In this document: positions 1-11,046 of the stretch, piece by piece
Position numbering within the stretch: position 1 is the stretch's first letter
How the letters are laid out: every line of letters starts with the position of its first letter
NCBI GenBank assembly: GCA_027186245.1
Contig: CP114491.1
Span: 7,313,501-7,377,500 of the forward strand
Direction of reading: 5' to 3'
Origin: Coriaria nepalensis
Taxonomy: Eukaryota; Streptophyta; Magnoliopsida; Cucurbitales; Coriariaceae
DNA: 64,000 nucleotides
Position numbers and translations under genes: made by a program
Notes under the pieces: model-generated
Database searches by the model: none
Told to the model about the DNA's origin: nothing
The model's input: the letters and a program-made list of their open reading frames with translations, nothing else

Positions 1-19
1 TTAATATGATGAGACTTAC

Positions 20-1073
20 ACAAATGACATCATTTTCCTCAAAGATAGCACGCATATTGAGCTCATCTACAGCAGTTCTTCGCCTCTGTGACTCAAAAGA
101 ACAGAAATCATCACAGATTCAGGGTAAAAGACAATAAAAATCCCTAACATACCCCAAGTTTTATTCACTTAATTAAAGAGAGGCTATCCCTCCATCATTT
201 AGCAGTTTTAAGTAAGATCATTTAGAAAGGAGACTACGACAAACTCATGCACAATTTAATGAATGTAGTTGATTCAAAGAAGAAACATATTTCCTCAAAA
301 TTCACCATTCAAGAAGATATAACTAGAAAAATGAGTTAACTATAAGCTTCTACGTTTAATTCAAACTACAGGCTTCTCGAAGATATATTTACCCATGTTA
401 ATAGACCATAAATTCATAATCATATATCATACCTACGGCAAGTTATCATACATTGAAAAAAAGTTTGGCTTTTTATACCTGGATACCATCGGGCAAGTTC
501 ATTGATGAAAGCATCAAAACTGCATCTTGGCTAAAATTGATATCCAATCTCCAACGTTTTGGAGCTACCTGAACAAGATTGAATTTGAAGGGGTGGAAAA
601 GGGAAATAAGAAAAAATTGGGGGCTTGAGGGATTTATTATGTTACCTCAACAACACGCCCAACTACTATATCCCCAACCTCTGGTTTATACCTATGATCG
701 ATCACATGAAAATCGCATGAAATCAGACAGAACTGTAAGGAGCCATCACTCAACATTTTATCATTCAAGCAAATTGAAAAGTGAGGAATTTGAACTACCT
801 GGCTCGTAAAGAACGGACATAGACAAGCTTGTTGATTCGCTCGACCACTCCACAAACCGTCGCCACCACTTCCCCGTTGAAATCCGACGTTCCATGTCCC
901 TTGAGCACGCCATCTTCGCAGTTTACAGTGATGGTATCAGCTACTGAGACAGTGGCGTTAGTGTTCGTCTTAGAAGACGAAGCATCGAGCTTTTCCATAG
1001 CCCTATGGAGCCGGACCTTCTGAGTTTGGTTCAGAGAAAGCTGTATCCCTCTCGCATTGAGCTCGTTCACCAT
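20..1073 (-). CDS. RRP4: Exosome complex component RRP4 (5' part, cut by window edge)
   Basis: RRP4 is a cap subunit of the nuclear and cytoplasmic RNA exosome and binds RNA through S1 and KH domains. Four coding exons are visible on the minus strand: 799-1073, 646-691, 479-568 and 20-85. All have GT-AG borders and join in frame to 159 codons. Exon 1 starts at the ATG at 1073 and carries the conserved stretches LSLNQTQKVRLHRA, DGVLKGHGTSD and VVERINKLVYVR. Exon 2 reads YKPEVGDIVVGRVVEV, the start of the S1 domain. Exon 3 holds KRWRLDIN and LSSMNLPDGIQ. Exon 4 holds RRRTAVDELNMR. The rest of S1 and the KH domain lie beyond the left edge. Identification rests on remembered plant RRP4 sequence and is firm. 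Confidence 0.93.
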
Positions 1074-1414
1074 TTCAATTAATGAAATTGGAAGAAATCG
1101 GTACGAAGAATTGACGCAGTAAATAGAAAGATTAGAGAACTCTTCTCTCTGCTTAATATCTTCCAGAAATGGAAAATTAAGAACCCTAAATTAATCTCAA
1201 CCCACGGAAATTTCAGTAGGTCACAGATGAGAGGAGAGTGACGAAGGAGGGAGAAGGAAAACGCTAAACCCCATGAGGTGGGGCCCACCTCAGGTTTGAG
1301 GCAAGCCTAAAGCCTGTTAATATTTGAGCCAGCCCATGATAGTTAGTTCGAACTTTCGTGGGTCATAAAAACTGAAAAATAAATATAAAAGCAATTGTTT
1401 AAAAAAGAAAAAAA

Positions 1415-1538
1415 AGGCCCAACAATGAATTATTGTTAGTACAAATTTTGATACATAGGTCTGGCTGTTGCAAAAACAAGGCTAAGCCCAATGGGCTACT
1501 TACTGCCACTGCTTTTTCAGCCCACCATACAAAGCCCA
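1415..1538. promoter_or_regulatory. Cluster of site II-like GCCCA motifs upstream of RRP4
   Basis: Several GGCCCA/AGCCCA motifs lie 340-470 bp upstream of the RRP4 start codon: ggccca at 1416, the palindrome agcccaatgggct at 1485-1497, agccca at 1519 and agccca at 1532. Such site II (TGGGCC/T) motifs bind TCP factors and are common upstream of plant ribosome-biogenesis and RNA-processing genes. They also lie just 3' of the neighbouring minus-strand gene, so their assignment to RRP4 is by inference. Confidence 0.4.
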
Positions 1539-1546
1539 AATTGATA

Positions 1547-2169
1547 CTACGAAGAAGTCCTATTTTCCATGCTACTATGCCTTTTCAAAGCTTCCCTTCT
1601 CCGACGAATAAAAGCATCTGATTTTTCATTTATATTCGAAACGACATCAAAAAGCTTTAAGTGTCGGCCAGAACTACCAGCAGTATGCTTTCTTTTTTCT
1701 TCACTTTCTATTTCCAGTGGTAATTTACCTTTGTTTTTCTTACTCTTCTCTTCCTCAGGTTGGGCTTTAATAGTCACTATCTTCTTTGGGCCTGATTTTT
1801 GGGCCGGGGCAGCCAAAATTGGCCTTTCTCTTCTGCCGCTTTCCCATGGATTTGTTGGGCCTTCGTTTTAGGCAGCAGCTGCGTGGTCGGAATGCTGGGC
1901 TCCGTTGGGCTTTGAAGGGGAGTCCAATACTCGAGATCATCTTTTTGTTTGAACTCCACCTGAATAGTGTCATCGGAATCGCCCGGTGGAATTCCATTGG
2001 GCCTGGTCAGGGTCTTAGTTAGTTGATCCAACGGAGGTGAGGCTTGAGTAATTGAGCCTTGGCCCAATGTTACATGCTTGAGGCCTTTGGCCATGAGAGT
2101 GTTGATGATGAAGTTGAAGAGCTTTTGGCAAATGCTGAGAGCCTGGATATGGTTATTATTTATCTTCAT
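1547..2169 (-). CDS. Unrecognised plant protein, reading frame broken
   Basis: I do not recognise this gene. On the minus strand one frame runs from an ATG at 2169 (MKINNNHIQALSICQKLF; an upstream in-frame ATG lies at 2259) to a stop at 1777. A second frame, open from about 1868, continues to a stop at 1547. The second frame ends in a Lys/Glu-rich stretch and a conserved-looking tail, KLFDVVSNINEKSDAFIRRR, which resembles C-terminal tails of small plant proteins of unknown function. The two frames overlap between about 1777 and 1868. No GT donor lies in the overlap to support an intron, so a single-base frameshift (real or assembly error) is the simplest reading. Alternatively the protein simply ends at 1777 and the tail is a relic. 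The 5' side carries GA microsatellites. Confidence 0.45.
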
Positions 2170-2210
2170 GGCTAGATTTAAAGACAACAAAAAGAATGAA
2201 GAAACGGCTA

Positions 2211-2370
2211 GAGAGAAAGAGCGAGAGAGAGAGAGGTATGATGATTGATTGATAGACACAACTTGTGGAGAAGCTTATAAGAAAAAAGATGGTGTTTGGC
2301 AAGTATGATTCCATGCTTGAGAAATGGGGTAAGAAAAAAGTTGTGATAGAGAGAGAGAGAGAGAGTGTGT
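2211..2370. repeat. GA-rich microsatellites
   Basis: Two GA tracts (about 2211-2237 and 2343-2370, the second running into GT repeats) lie 5' of the minus-strand gene ending at 1547. They are probably in its promoter or 5' UTR. CT/GA tracts are common there in plants. Confidence 0.7.
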
Positions 2371-2887
2371 GCGAAATTTTTTTCAATATTGTATTGTTAT
2401 TTCTTCTTCATGAGGTGCTTTAGCAAAAAGCTAGAGGGGAGATAAAGAAGGAGGGGGGAGGGGGAGGGGTTGGAAGAATATGAAGGAGCCAAAATATGAA
2501 AGTGATTGGATAATATAAATTTTAGGTATGGAGTGTAGGGAGAAACTAGAATTTTTTACTTTGCTTGTGAGTAAAATTTATGCTCAAATTGAAGGGAAGG
2601 AGGGGATATCTTTGATATTAAGGGAGAACCAATAAACAGTTTGATCTTTACCTTTCTTCTTTTCCACTGCAGGGGAAGCCCAAAATTGAAAGGTTTGGAG
2701 GGTCATTGAAGAAATCTGGATAGGTTTAAGATTGCGTAAAGATGAAAAAAAAAAGAAGAAGAAAGAATGTGACAATAAGAATTGAGTATTAATGATTTTG
2801 ATTCTATATGCATTCTAGTAAAATGTGGTATGGAAACTAAATTTAGATAAAATTTAAACAAAGTAAAATGGATCCACTTACTGCTAC

Positions 2888-3200
2888 GATGGCTCCTCTT
2901 ACCTTAAAGAAAGGAAAGCTGGAGTGGGGATGGCAATTCGGGATGGTTGTGGGAAGTCGATTGGTGGTTTGGTGAAAGTAAGGATGGGGTCGAATTCTGC
3001 ATTAGAAACAAAAGCATGTGCTCTCTTTAGAAGCTATGAATGAAGCTGCTTATCAAACATGGGTGTTCGAAGAGTTATATCTTAAGTAGATTGCAAGGAG
3101 TTAATTGATTGTTTAGGCAGTGATATTGATGGGATTGGGTGGAGGATTAACATGATGATCGAAGAGATTAAACAGTATAGAAGCTTCTTGATCATGTATA
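2888..3200 (+). pseudogene. Degenerate RNase H-like domain (LINE/RVT_3 type remnant)
   Basis: Translation gives DGSSYLKERKAGVGMAIRDG, then IGGLVKVRMGSNSALETKAC. This is the typical start of plant reverse-transcriptase-like RNase H domains (DGS..., AGxGxxIRD, SxxxAExxA). The frame then shifts: LEAMNEAAYQTWVFEELYL, a stop, and DCKELIDCLGSDIDGIGWRI, which is the conserved VxDCKxLVD...WRI part. At least two frame changes and one stop make it a relic. In plants this domain comes from non-LTR retrotransposons or their domesticated single-domain relatives. No reverse transcriptase is visible beside it. Confidence 0.75.
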
Positions 3201-5174
3201 TTTTTTTGGGTAGATTAGCAATTTTTTTTTATTTTTAAATTTAATAAAATATTAAATTATCCAAACACAATTAATATGTAATTTTTATTTGAAATTAAAA
3301 AATTATTATTTAAATAAATTTATTAATTTATCAAAGTTCTATTCTATATCATTTCAAAAAATAAAAATAAAAAATGGAAATAAAAACAAAAAAGCATGAA
3401 GCTTTCTTAGAGAGATTAATTAAAATAAGAAGTATTAAAATTCTTTAGAGGTATTTTTTTTTTAATAATTATTAAAAAAATCAAAAGATAAAAATTTAAT
3501 CCTAAAACACACTTGTCAGGTCTATCAAAATAAGAAATGTTAATAAAAAAAATGTATTTTTAATTTTATAAACTTAAAAATACATTTTAAACTGCAAAAA
3601 TACATTTTATAACATATATCCAAATGAGTACTTTTCTCTAATCCATTTCCATCCTTACGTAACCTCACCCACGTTTGATCCACCTCCTCTCACCAAATAA
3701 TTTGAGAAAGCAGCATTGTTCGAAAATGGGAACACTTACATACTAACAGCCTTTAATTTTACAACATTGATACAACGGTTACAAAGCCTAGTTGATGATG
3801 ATTTATTTCCATTTGTTTGAAGAGATCCACCAATATTAGTGTGTTTAAAGATCGAATATATCTATATAGATCAAACAAGTAGATACTAGGGTGATGGTTA
3901 ATGCACCCTTTCAACGATCAAGTCAATTAGGATTTCTTAAAAAGATTAAGAGATGTGATAGTAAGGCTCAAATTTATCAACATGTTCTTAAGGTCTTAAT
4001 CTTATTTTATAGGTTTTGTTTGAGAATAAAACCCTAATGGGCCATGATTGAGCTTCACTTACTAGTCATAGAGGGGCCCATCTCCATCTGGTTAGAGTCC
4101 TAACAAAGGAGGCTAAAGGTCATTAGCCTCATCGAATCTCTAATCATTACTATTCGCTCAAACTCCTTCGTAGGTCAACCAACTAACTGTATTATCATCA
4201 TCAACTCATCTAGTCTAGGGAATTATCTACTGCATCCAATTTATCAAAGTTGATGCATACTCAGCTTCCTGCTAAGGCTGAGGCTTAAAAGTCTTTTGCC
4301 ACAAGGGATAAAATGAATTCACAAGTTTTTATGAATCAAACGATTTAATAATTTCTCATGGCTGCTTTACATCCTCTGAGGTAATGACCACATCTCTCTT
4401 ATCCATGAATTTACCTAGAGGAGTGAAGTAGATCACTAGATCTTGTCTAGACCTTTTATGAGGAGCAAATCATCACTATGGACAATATTAGATTGAAATC
4501 GAACAAGCTTTTTCAATTTCTTAGGGAGTAATGATGGGCATGGATTTGGGGAAGCTTTTTTTTTTTTTTTTTAATTTTCCTCAGGTGAGTGATCTGATGT
4601 AATATGATCCGAGTTATTTATCGAAAAAAGTAGATTTTGTGCTTGTAATATAAAGTTAAAGTTTTGAAAGTTTGGGATTCTAACTAGTATATTTACTTTT
4701 TTTTCCCTCAATGAACGGGTGAGTGAGTGATCTATATATAATGAGATATGATTTATTTAATAGAAAAAATAGATTTTATGCTTGTATATTAATAAAATTT
4801 AAGTCTTGGAGGTTTGAAATTATTATTGAAAGTTTGGGATTTTGATTAGTATATCTATTATTTTGGGGATTAATTTATTTTTTAGTTCATGTGGTGTTCG
4901 CATTTTATAAATTAGTTCATATGTATTATCCGACTAATTTTTTTTGTTTATATGTAGTTTAAATGAGATTTTTTTTATTTTTTTATTTTTGAAGATTTTT
5001 CAAATCACCGTTGATGATGTAGCATATTATGTTAGCATGCCGTGTCATTAATAAATTTTTTTATTATGTTTGCGTCCTCATTCTTTCATTATTTTTTATT
5101 TTCTCCCCAATAATTTTTTAGTATAAAATTTTAATCCAAATATCATTTTCACTTTTAGAAAAATGAAAAACATA
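3201..5174. other. AT-rich intergenic DNA, nothing recognised
   Basis: Very AT-rich sequence with homopolymer runs and no open frame of note. The stretch at 3900-4500 is less AT-rich and may be decayed retrotransposon DNA, but no domain or terminal motif could be made out. Confidence 0.5.
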
Positions 5175-6440
5175 GGGAGTGCTTAGCAACATTTTTCAAA
5201 ACGTTTTTGTTTTTGCAAAAATGGAAAATGGTTTTGTAAGGGGACCAAATTGTTTAGTAATGTTTTTTGTGTTAGAGAAAAGAAAAAAAGATATTTTTTG
5301 AAATGAAGTAAAAAAAAAAAAAAAAGGTCTAAAAACAAGAAAGGAAAAAAGAGTTCTAGTAGTTTTCAGCCTTTGGAGCAATGGTTTTTGGTTTTATTTG
5401 CTACTTTTCTACTGTAGCATATCTCACAAATCAACATCCCGAAGACTCCATTTATGCCTTTGTCTCAGGTTTTTCTCTCTCTCTATTAACGCCTCGCCTC
5501 CATCACACTTTCACCTTCTACCAACGAAGTTGACCGTCATAATATCACCATCACCTTCGTAAAAAGCTTCACAGATGCTTCGATTGGTGGTTTCTATTTC
5601 ATGTGCCTCTGAGAATAGGTGTTTCGAAACTTACCATCGGGTTGTTTTGATTTGGTGAGCCTCTATGAACAAGCGGTTTCGATTTGCTATCCTTCAATCT
5701 TCTAGATTTGGTCTGCCTCCATGAACTACCTCTGTTAGGAACCTCTAAGGTTCATCCAGATTTAAGGTAAGAAACTTTACTTCGACATGGATTTATGCAT
5801 TTACAATCTGTTTTAAAAAAAATTTATTTTGAATATATGGCTTCTCGTCTTTTAATTTTGTTTCCGATATGGATTTACGCGCTTGCAATATGTTTCGTTG
5901 ACCTTTTAATTTCGTAATGTGTCGTTTTCACAATGAGCATCTAAAATGGGGCTTAAAATAGTGTTCCAAATTGGGCTTCAAATATGATTCTTCAAATGTA
6001 ACACTTGGGTTGTTGATAACACCTAGGTTGAAAGTTTTTGGTAAAACATGAGTTTAAATTGGGTGTTAATAACACTTCGGTTTATGTTTTTGTAAAATAG
6101 GATTTGTTAACACCTTAGTTGATGTGCTAACATGCCTTTGAATTGAATATAATCATGTTTGCCCATATAAAACAAGGAATTTGGTAGGTTGTTTACGGGA
6201 AGACTTGTTTATTAAGAATTTCCATTAAGCTTGATTATGTTTGCCCACAGTATTATGTTCTTGATTATTAATATAACTATAGTTGTGTATAAGTGGGGCT
6301 TTATCTCTATTACGAATGAGTCTGACAATTGAATATAATCATGATTATTTAGCTTGTGTTGTATTTAATATGTTCATTCTTAAATTATCACATATGTCGA
6401 CTATGGAGTCCGTTGAGACAACTGAGGATAGGCTATAGAC

Positions 6441-8806
6441 TATATACCATTGGAAGATAGTTTTGTGGATATATTGACGGAGGAGATGACAAAGGGCAAC
6501 ATAGTCGATGGAGTGTTCGCCAAACATACTTAGACTCGGATTTGTGCTATATGCTCAACCTATGATTTATTAAAAATTGGGTTTAAAAATTCTTTGCGGA
6601 AGCGATTGTTCGTTCTAGTATATAACAAAAAAAATTTCTAAAAATTTTTAGCGATATTTTATATATATATAAATTAGTCTTATATGCTAGATCATGAAAT
6701 CATACCTTAGCTTATGCAAATTGATCGTTGAGACTCACTCACACAACGATCTTCTAAGTCGATCTTCAACATATTAGGATGTGTGTGAGTATGTAGAGTA
6801 TGTAGAGATGACAATATTTTTTCTCTTTTTAGGGTGATCTCTTCTCATCATCCAAACAATTTAGAATAAAATATATTTATAGAGTTCTATTATGTTTCTA
6901 TTTAATATTATTTTTAATTTAAACACTTTAAATTAATTGAATTAATAATTTAAACATAATATTAAATAATAACAAAATCATGAGATATTTTTTAGTGATA
7001 TCTTTGATTTGATCAAATCTTTTCAAATCTAATTAAAAACTAATTCAAATAAAATTTTATCTACTTTAAACCAAATCATATTTTATTTGAATTTTAAATT
7101 AGTTTCTCAAATCAATTTAGATTTGACTTGCCTAATCTTAATATTAAATTGATATCTCATAACAACTTAATATTAGATAACATATTTAATTCAAAATTAA
7201 ATATATTATTATTTTATAAAATTAATTTCAAAATTCACCACAATATTAAAATATATCTTTTAATTAATTAATTCTATATTTAATTAATTAACATAAATTA
7301 TCTCATAATTATACATTTACTCAAGAAAATTATTTTTTTTGCAAATAAATCATTTCTCAATCTTTGTCATTCTTACCATATACAATATTTCATAGAGACG
7401 ACTTGGGGACTATGAACCTATAATTCCAAGTTTTAATAAATTAGATTATTAATTAAACTTTTTAATCTAATAAATCTTATGTATTAATCTCAATATTATT
7501 ATACTAAAAATATAAGATTGCACTCTTGCAATTATAGAACAAACTGCTAAGCATTTTCTAGTAGTCTATTGATATTATTATTACATATAATTTAATCCTC
7601 CAATAATTGATTCATAATTAAAATTGGTCAAAATTATCATTTTACCTCTCTAATTATCTCTTTATTATATAACTTAATTATAAATTTGAGTTCAAAACTT
7701 TTTAGTTACATAATTAACTCTCAAGGGAACCAATATACAATTTTCTATGAATAAGGTTTATATTTAATATCTATAAATCATATTCATAGCCAATTATCCC
7801 AATGAACCTCCAAAACAAAAGTCATTAGCTTGTTTTACAAACAAACCATGATGAGTGAATCAAAAGATCAAGTTGACATAAATAAGAGTTCATGACTACT
7901 TACAATTCAAATTGATCTACATATGATCATCTATTGATATGAATAAATTGTTTATGGCAAACGGTATGTTGATAAAAAATCAAATCATATTGGGTCTAGT
8001 CCTACATAATCAAAATATATAAAGCATTTCCACTAAAATATCTATCTATATCAGTGATCCAGATCTAGATCACTTGCATCTATGATGCTAATGGGCCGTA
8101 CTAGCAACCATTAGTTAAAGATTTCATATTTTAATATATTGTAGACAGTTTAAGTTATTATCTATAATCTTAATTATCTTGTACTAATATAAGATTATAG
8201 TTACATAAATGAATATGTTTCTATTCAGTGGGCGTGGTTATTGGAAATAACTTATTGAATCAATCGTTTGGGCTTATAATAAATATGTTTGATTCTTTAT
8301 CGGATAATAAAAACCCACTTTACGAGGATCTCTTCCTCCCCCTAGGGATCGAATAACAAAAACTCTATTATAGCCATTTATGTACATTTAATATACTCTA
8401 TGGATAGAGAATCGGGGGATTCACTGCAAATATTTCCTGAGCTCATTATTGCCGAGACAATGGTCTACTTCTTCACATTCACCATTTTTATACACATTAT
8501 TCAATAATAACATATTCAAATAATTATATATAAAAATATCACTTTTATTAATTTTATAAAATTATACTTATTACATATTTTTAGGGCATCATGCCCAACA
8601 CAATCAACTTATAAGTTCACTATTAAACAGTTAAAGCAAAAGGTGCAACACTTAAAATAGAGGCTAAATACTTACACAACCCTCCAAGATGAAACTGGTA
8701 TTGGTTGGGATGACGCAACTAACAATGTTCTTATCACGGAAGATCATTGGACCATACTAATTTAGGTCACATATCATCCTCTTAAATTTAGTATTCGTGT
8801 CTTGGA
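6441..8806 (+). pseudogene. Myb/SANT-like DNA-binding protein relic, split by an LTR
   Basis: Two pieces in the same order as the family: 6441-6543 reads PLEDSFVDILTEEMTKGN then VDGVFAKHT and a stop. After the LTR, 8621-8806 reads KFTIKQLKQKVQHLK, a stop, then DETGIGWDDATNNVLITED and HPLKFSIRVLD. These match the order of the plant Myb/SANT-like domain (FxxLMxEEVxKGN ... IKxKxxxLKxxY ... TGxGWDxxTxxVxAxDxxW ... HPxAxxFRxxxL). Stops and a missing third of the domain show it is dead. The LTR lies exactly in the gap between the pieces. Confidence 0.65.
6551..8600 (-). mobile_element. Solo LTR, probably Copia type, nested in the Harbinger-like remnant
   Basis: Read on the minus strand the segment begins TGTTGGGCATGATGCCC at 8600, a typical plant Copia LTR start. 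It ends near a GCTTCCGCA-containing U5-like stretch (about 6575-6605). The left boundary is uncertain, either 6551 (GGTTGAGCA end) or about 6578 (AAACCCA end). No internal retrotransposon domain is present and it is flanked by two halves of one Myb/SANT gene, so it behaves as a solo LTR of about 2 kb. No clean 5-bp target duplication could be read. Confidence 0.55.
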
Positions 8807-8815
8807 TAGGTAGAA

Positions 8816-9624
8816 AGTAGTATTGTATTACTGTGTTTTGGTAGTTAATCATAAAATTGTGTTTTGGTTTGTTAAGAGATAGTAATATATTATTATGTAC
8901 TTTGTTCTCTTTCTGTGTTATGGATTTGTTCTGTTAAAACACTGGACAAATACCTGTATTTTTGTATTTCAATTTGATCATGAAAGTCGTTTCACTGAAT
9001 ATTTGTGCTTTCCAAATTTCACTCGAAGGTCATTAACGTACGATCAGGTACCTCTATTTTTTTGTGCAGAAATTGTCAACTTTTTTTTTTTTTTTACAAG
9101 AAATCAATCGAATGACATGAAGTATCCAAATTGGATTACCTGGTTCTTCACGATGAACCCTATTAGATCGATCCGATCCTTCATGAAAAATAATACCCGA
9201 TCGATATTATTCTTCTACATGAATAATCAGATCTATCTTTTACGAAAAAGATGAACCGTAAAAAAAAAAAGATAAAAATAAAAAAGGGTTAATTTACCTT
9301 TTCGTCATATATAGTTCAACTTTTATAAATTCATCACTTTATACAAATTTTTTAAATCTTGTATTATTGAAATAAAATTTTTTAATTACTCTAATCATTT
9401 TTTTAACAATAAATTAGATATATTATTTTTTAAACACGCCAACGTTTATTAAACTACTATATATATAATATATGAGTTTTTAAGTCAACAATAAAATCAT
9501 AAATTATAAATTTAACCTAATTTAATATTTTCTTAGATAAATTAGAAATTTTATTTTTTTCCTTACAATATATTATATTTATTTTTTCCTTTTTTTATTT
9601 TCAGTAAAGTCCTGAACTTTCATA
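8816..9624. other. Non-coding stretch with a short unexplained open frame
   Basis: An open frame of 119 codons (8895-9254) contains a long Phe tract from a T run and no domain I know. It is probably chance. The rest is AT-rich with poly-A and poly-T runs. Confidence 0.4.
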
Positions 9625-9735
9625 AAATCCATGGAGCTCGAACCTCCATGGAAACCCATGGAGGCCGAGGGTTTCCATGGAGGATCGGCATCCATAGGTT
9701 TCCATAGAGGTTCGGCCTCCATCGGTTTCTTTAAA
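9625..9735. repeat. Short palindromic repeat array built on TCCATGGA
   Basis: About 110 bp in which the motif tccatggagg, or its variant tccatagagg, recurs in both orientations. The copies are separated by short G/C-rich links such as ctcggcctcc and gggttt. The whole segment is much richer in GC than its surroundings. Confidence 0.6.
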
Positions 9736-9988
9736 AATTAGAGAGAAAATAACGCTCTTTTTTTTTTTATTATTAAAAAATTATATCATTTTTTTTTTCC
9801 TCCTACGTGAAACTATCCAAATAATGTTGAGAAAATATTTAAAAAAATATCCAAAGATCTATGCCCTTCTCATTTTCTTCCTTTTTAATGAAAGCTCTTT
9901 TGCACTACCTCCCACCACCCAAACATAGGCTTAGACTTCTCTTTGATTTGTTTTGAACCGTAAAAAACGCAGAAGTCCTCTTCTTCGT

Positions 9989-10072
9989 CACCTCTTCTCT
10001 TCGAAGCAGATGCAGAAGGTCTTCTCTTCTCTTCGAAGCAGATGCAGAAGGTCTTCTCTTCTCTTCCTTTCG
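9989..10072. repeat. 32-bp tandem duplication
   Basis: The 32-bp unit ending gaagcagatgcagaaggt occurs at 9989-10020 and 10021-10052, followed by a partial third copy rich in CTTCT. It lies about 1 kb upstream of the PPR gene, probably in its promoter or 5' leader. Confidence 0.8.
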
Positions 10073-11046
10073 CACCAGCTGTTCTGACGCCATTGAAGCA
10101 CGCAGAAGGTCATCAGGTTCTCTCAATTTCTTCTACATGTTCATGGTTACTTTTGTTTCGTAAGTATAGCAGAGAAGAATTTGATCGAATCATATTGAAT
10201 TTGATTGAAAGAACAATACACAACTTATAGCCTATACAGAGAAGTTTGTTTCAGCATAGTTACAAAATTTGAGCTTATAATTAACTATAACTGTATTGTG
10301 GAAATATTCTCATGATGCCTGTACAAATGGGATTCAGTGTGGTGAGGTGTCTAATCAACTATGAGGTTGTTTGTAATTCTGATATCTGCACACTAGGTGT
10401 TTGACAAACTGCCTAGCTGAGCTTACAGTAGGCAACAGTCCGAAAATTTTGATACTTGAGCCTAGTTATCATGCCTCTACAGCCTCTACTTAATAGAAAT
10501 ATTGATTTGATTTCGTTCATTGATTATATTGCAGTAGTTTTCTATATAGCGCACCAGTATCGGAGACAAAGTTCTCAAATTAGTTTTCTATATATCCCAC
10601 TAGTGTCGGAGACAAAGTTCTCAAATTCAATATGCATTGTGGTCAATACCACACTATTGCTTCCTAAGAAAGCACTAAATGTGAACTCTTGGATTTTGAT
10701 GGGTTAACCTGACTCAAACATTTGATTGGCTCTTATGATAGATCCACCTTGTCCTTGCTTCTTGTATGACCCTTATTCTATAAGCAAAGCCAATTAACAG
10801 AAAAGTGGAGATTCACCCGCTTTTGATTGGAACAAAGAAACCAAACAAAAAACCGGGCTGGTGTTGAATGGAGATGCGAGGGTGAGTGGTATGACTGCCC
10901 AATTGTGACATGAATGATATATGGAAAGATGATGACTCATTTGATCACAGTTCTTTTTTGTTTATAGCTCTAAGTTTGCATTTTTTTTAAACTTATATTT
11001 GGTCTATTGTTTGTTTATTGTAGCCAGGCAGTGTTGTTGTTCAAGC
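10073..11046 (+). other. Upstream region / probable 5' leader of the PPR gene
   Basis: No protein-coding homology seen. The sequence tttattgtag at 11013-11022 looks like a 3' splice site 24 bp before the chosen ATG, which suggests that the leader of the PPR gene contains an intron. A short imperfect direct repeat (agttttctatata ... cggagacaaagttctcaaatt) lies at 10538-10628. Confidence 0.4.

Larger units (their letters stand above)
5175..8815 (+). mobile_element. Remnant of a PIF/Harbinger-like transposon
   Basis: The sequence gggagtgcttagcaac at 5175 resembles PIF/Harbinger terminal inverted repeats (GGGxxTGTTTGGCAAC type). About 1.2 kb inside lies a broken Myb/SANT-like gene (6441-6543 and 8621-8806), a protein family that accompanies Harbinger transposases. 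The element is split by a nested LTR (6551-8600). No DDE transposase and no convincing right terminus were found, so the right edge is only the last recognised coding trace. Confidence 0.45.

Noticed and set aside
8895..9254. 119-codon open frame as a gene
   Set aside because: It is built on a long T run, has no known domain, and lies among transposon remnants.
10999..11046. Earlier in-frame ATG of the PPR gene
   Set aside because: An acceptor-like tttattgtag lies between it and the next ATG, and the later start gives a normal organelle presequence.
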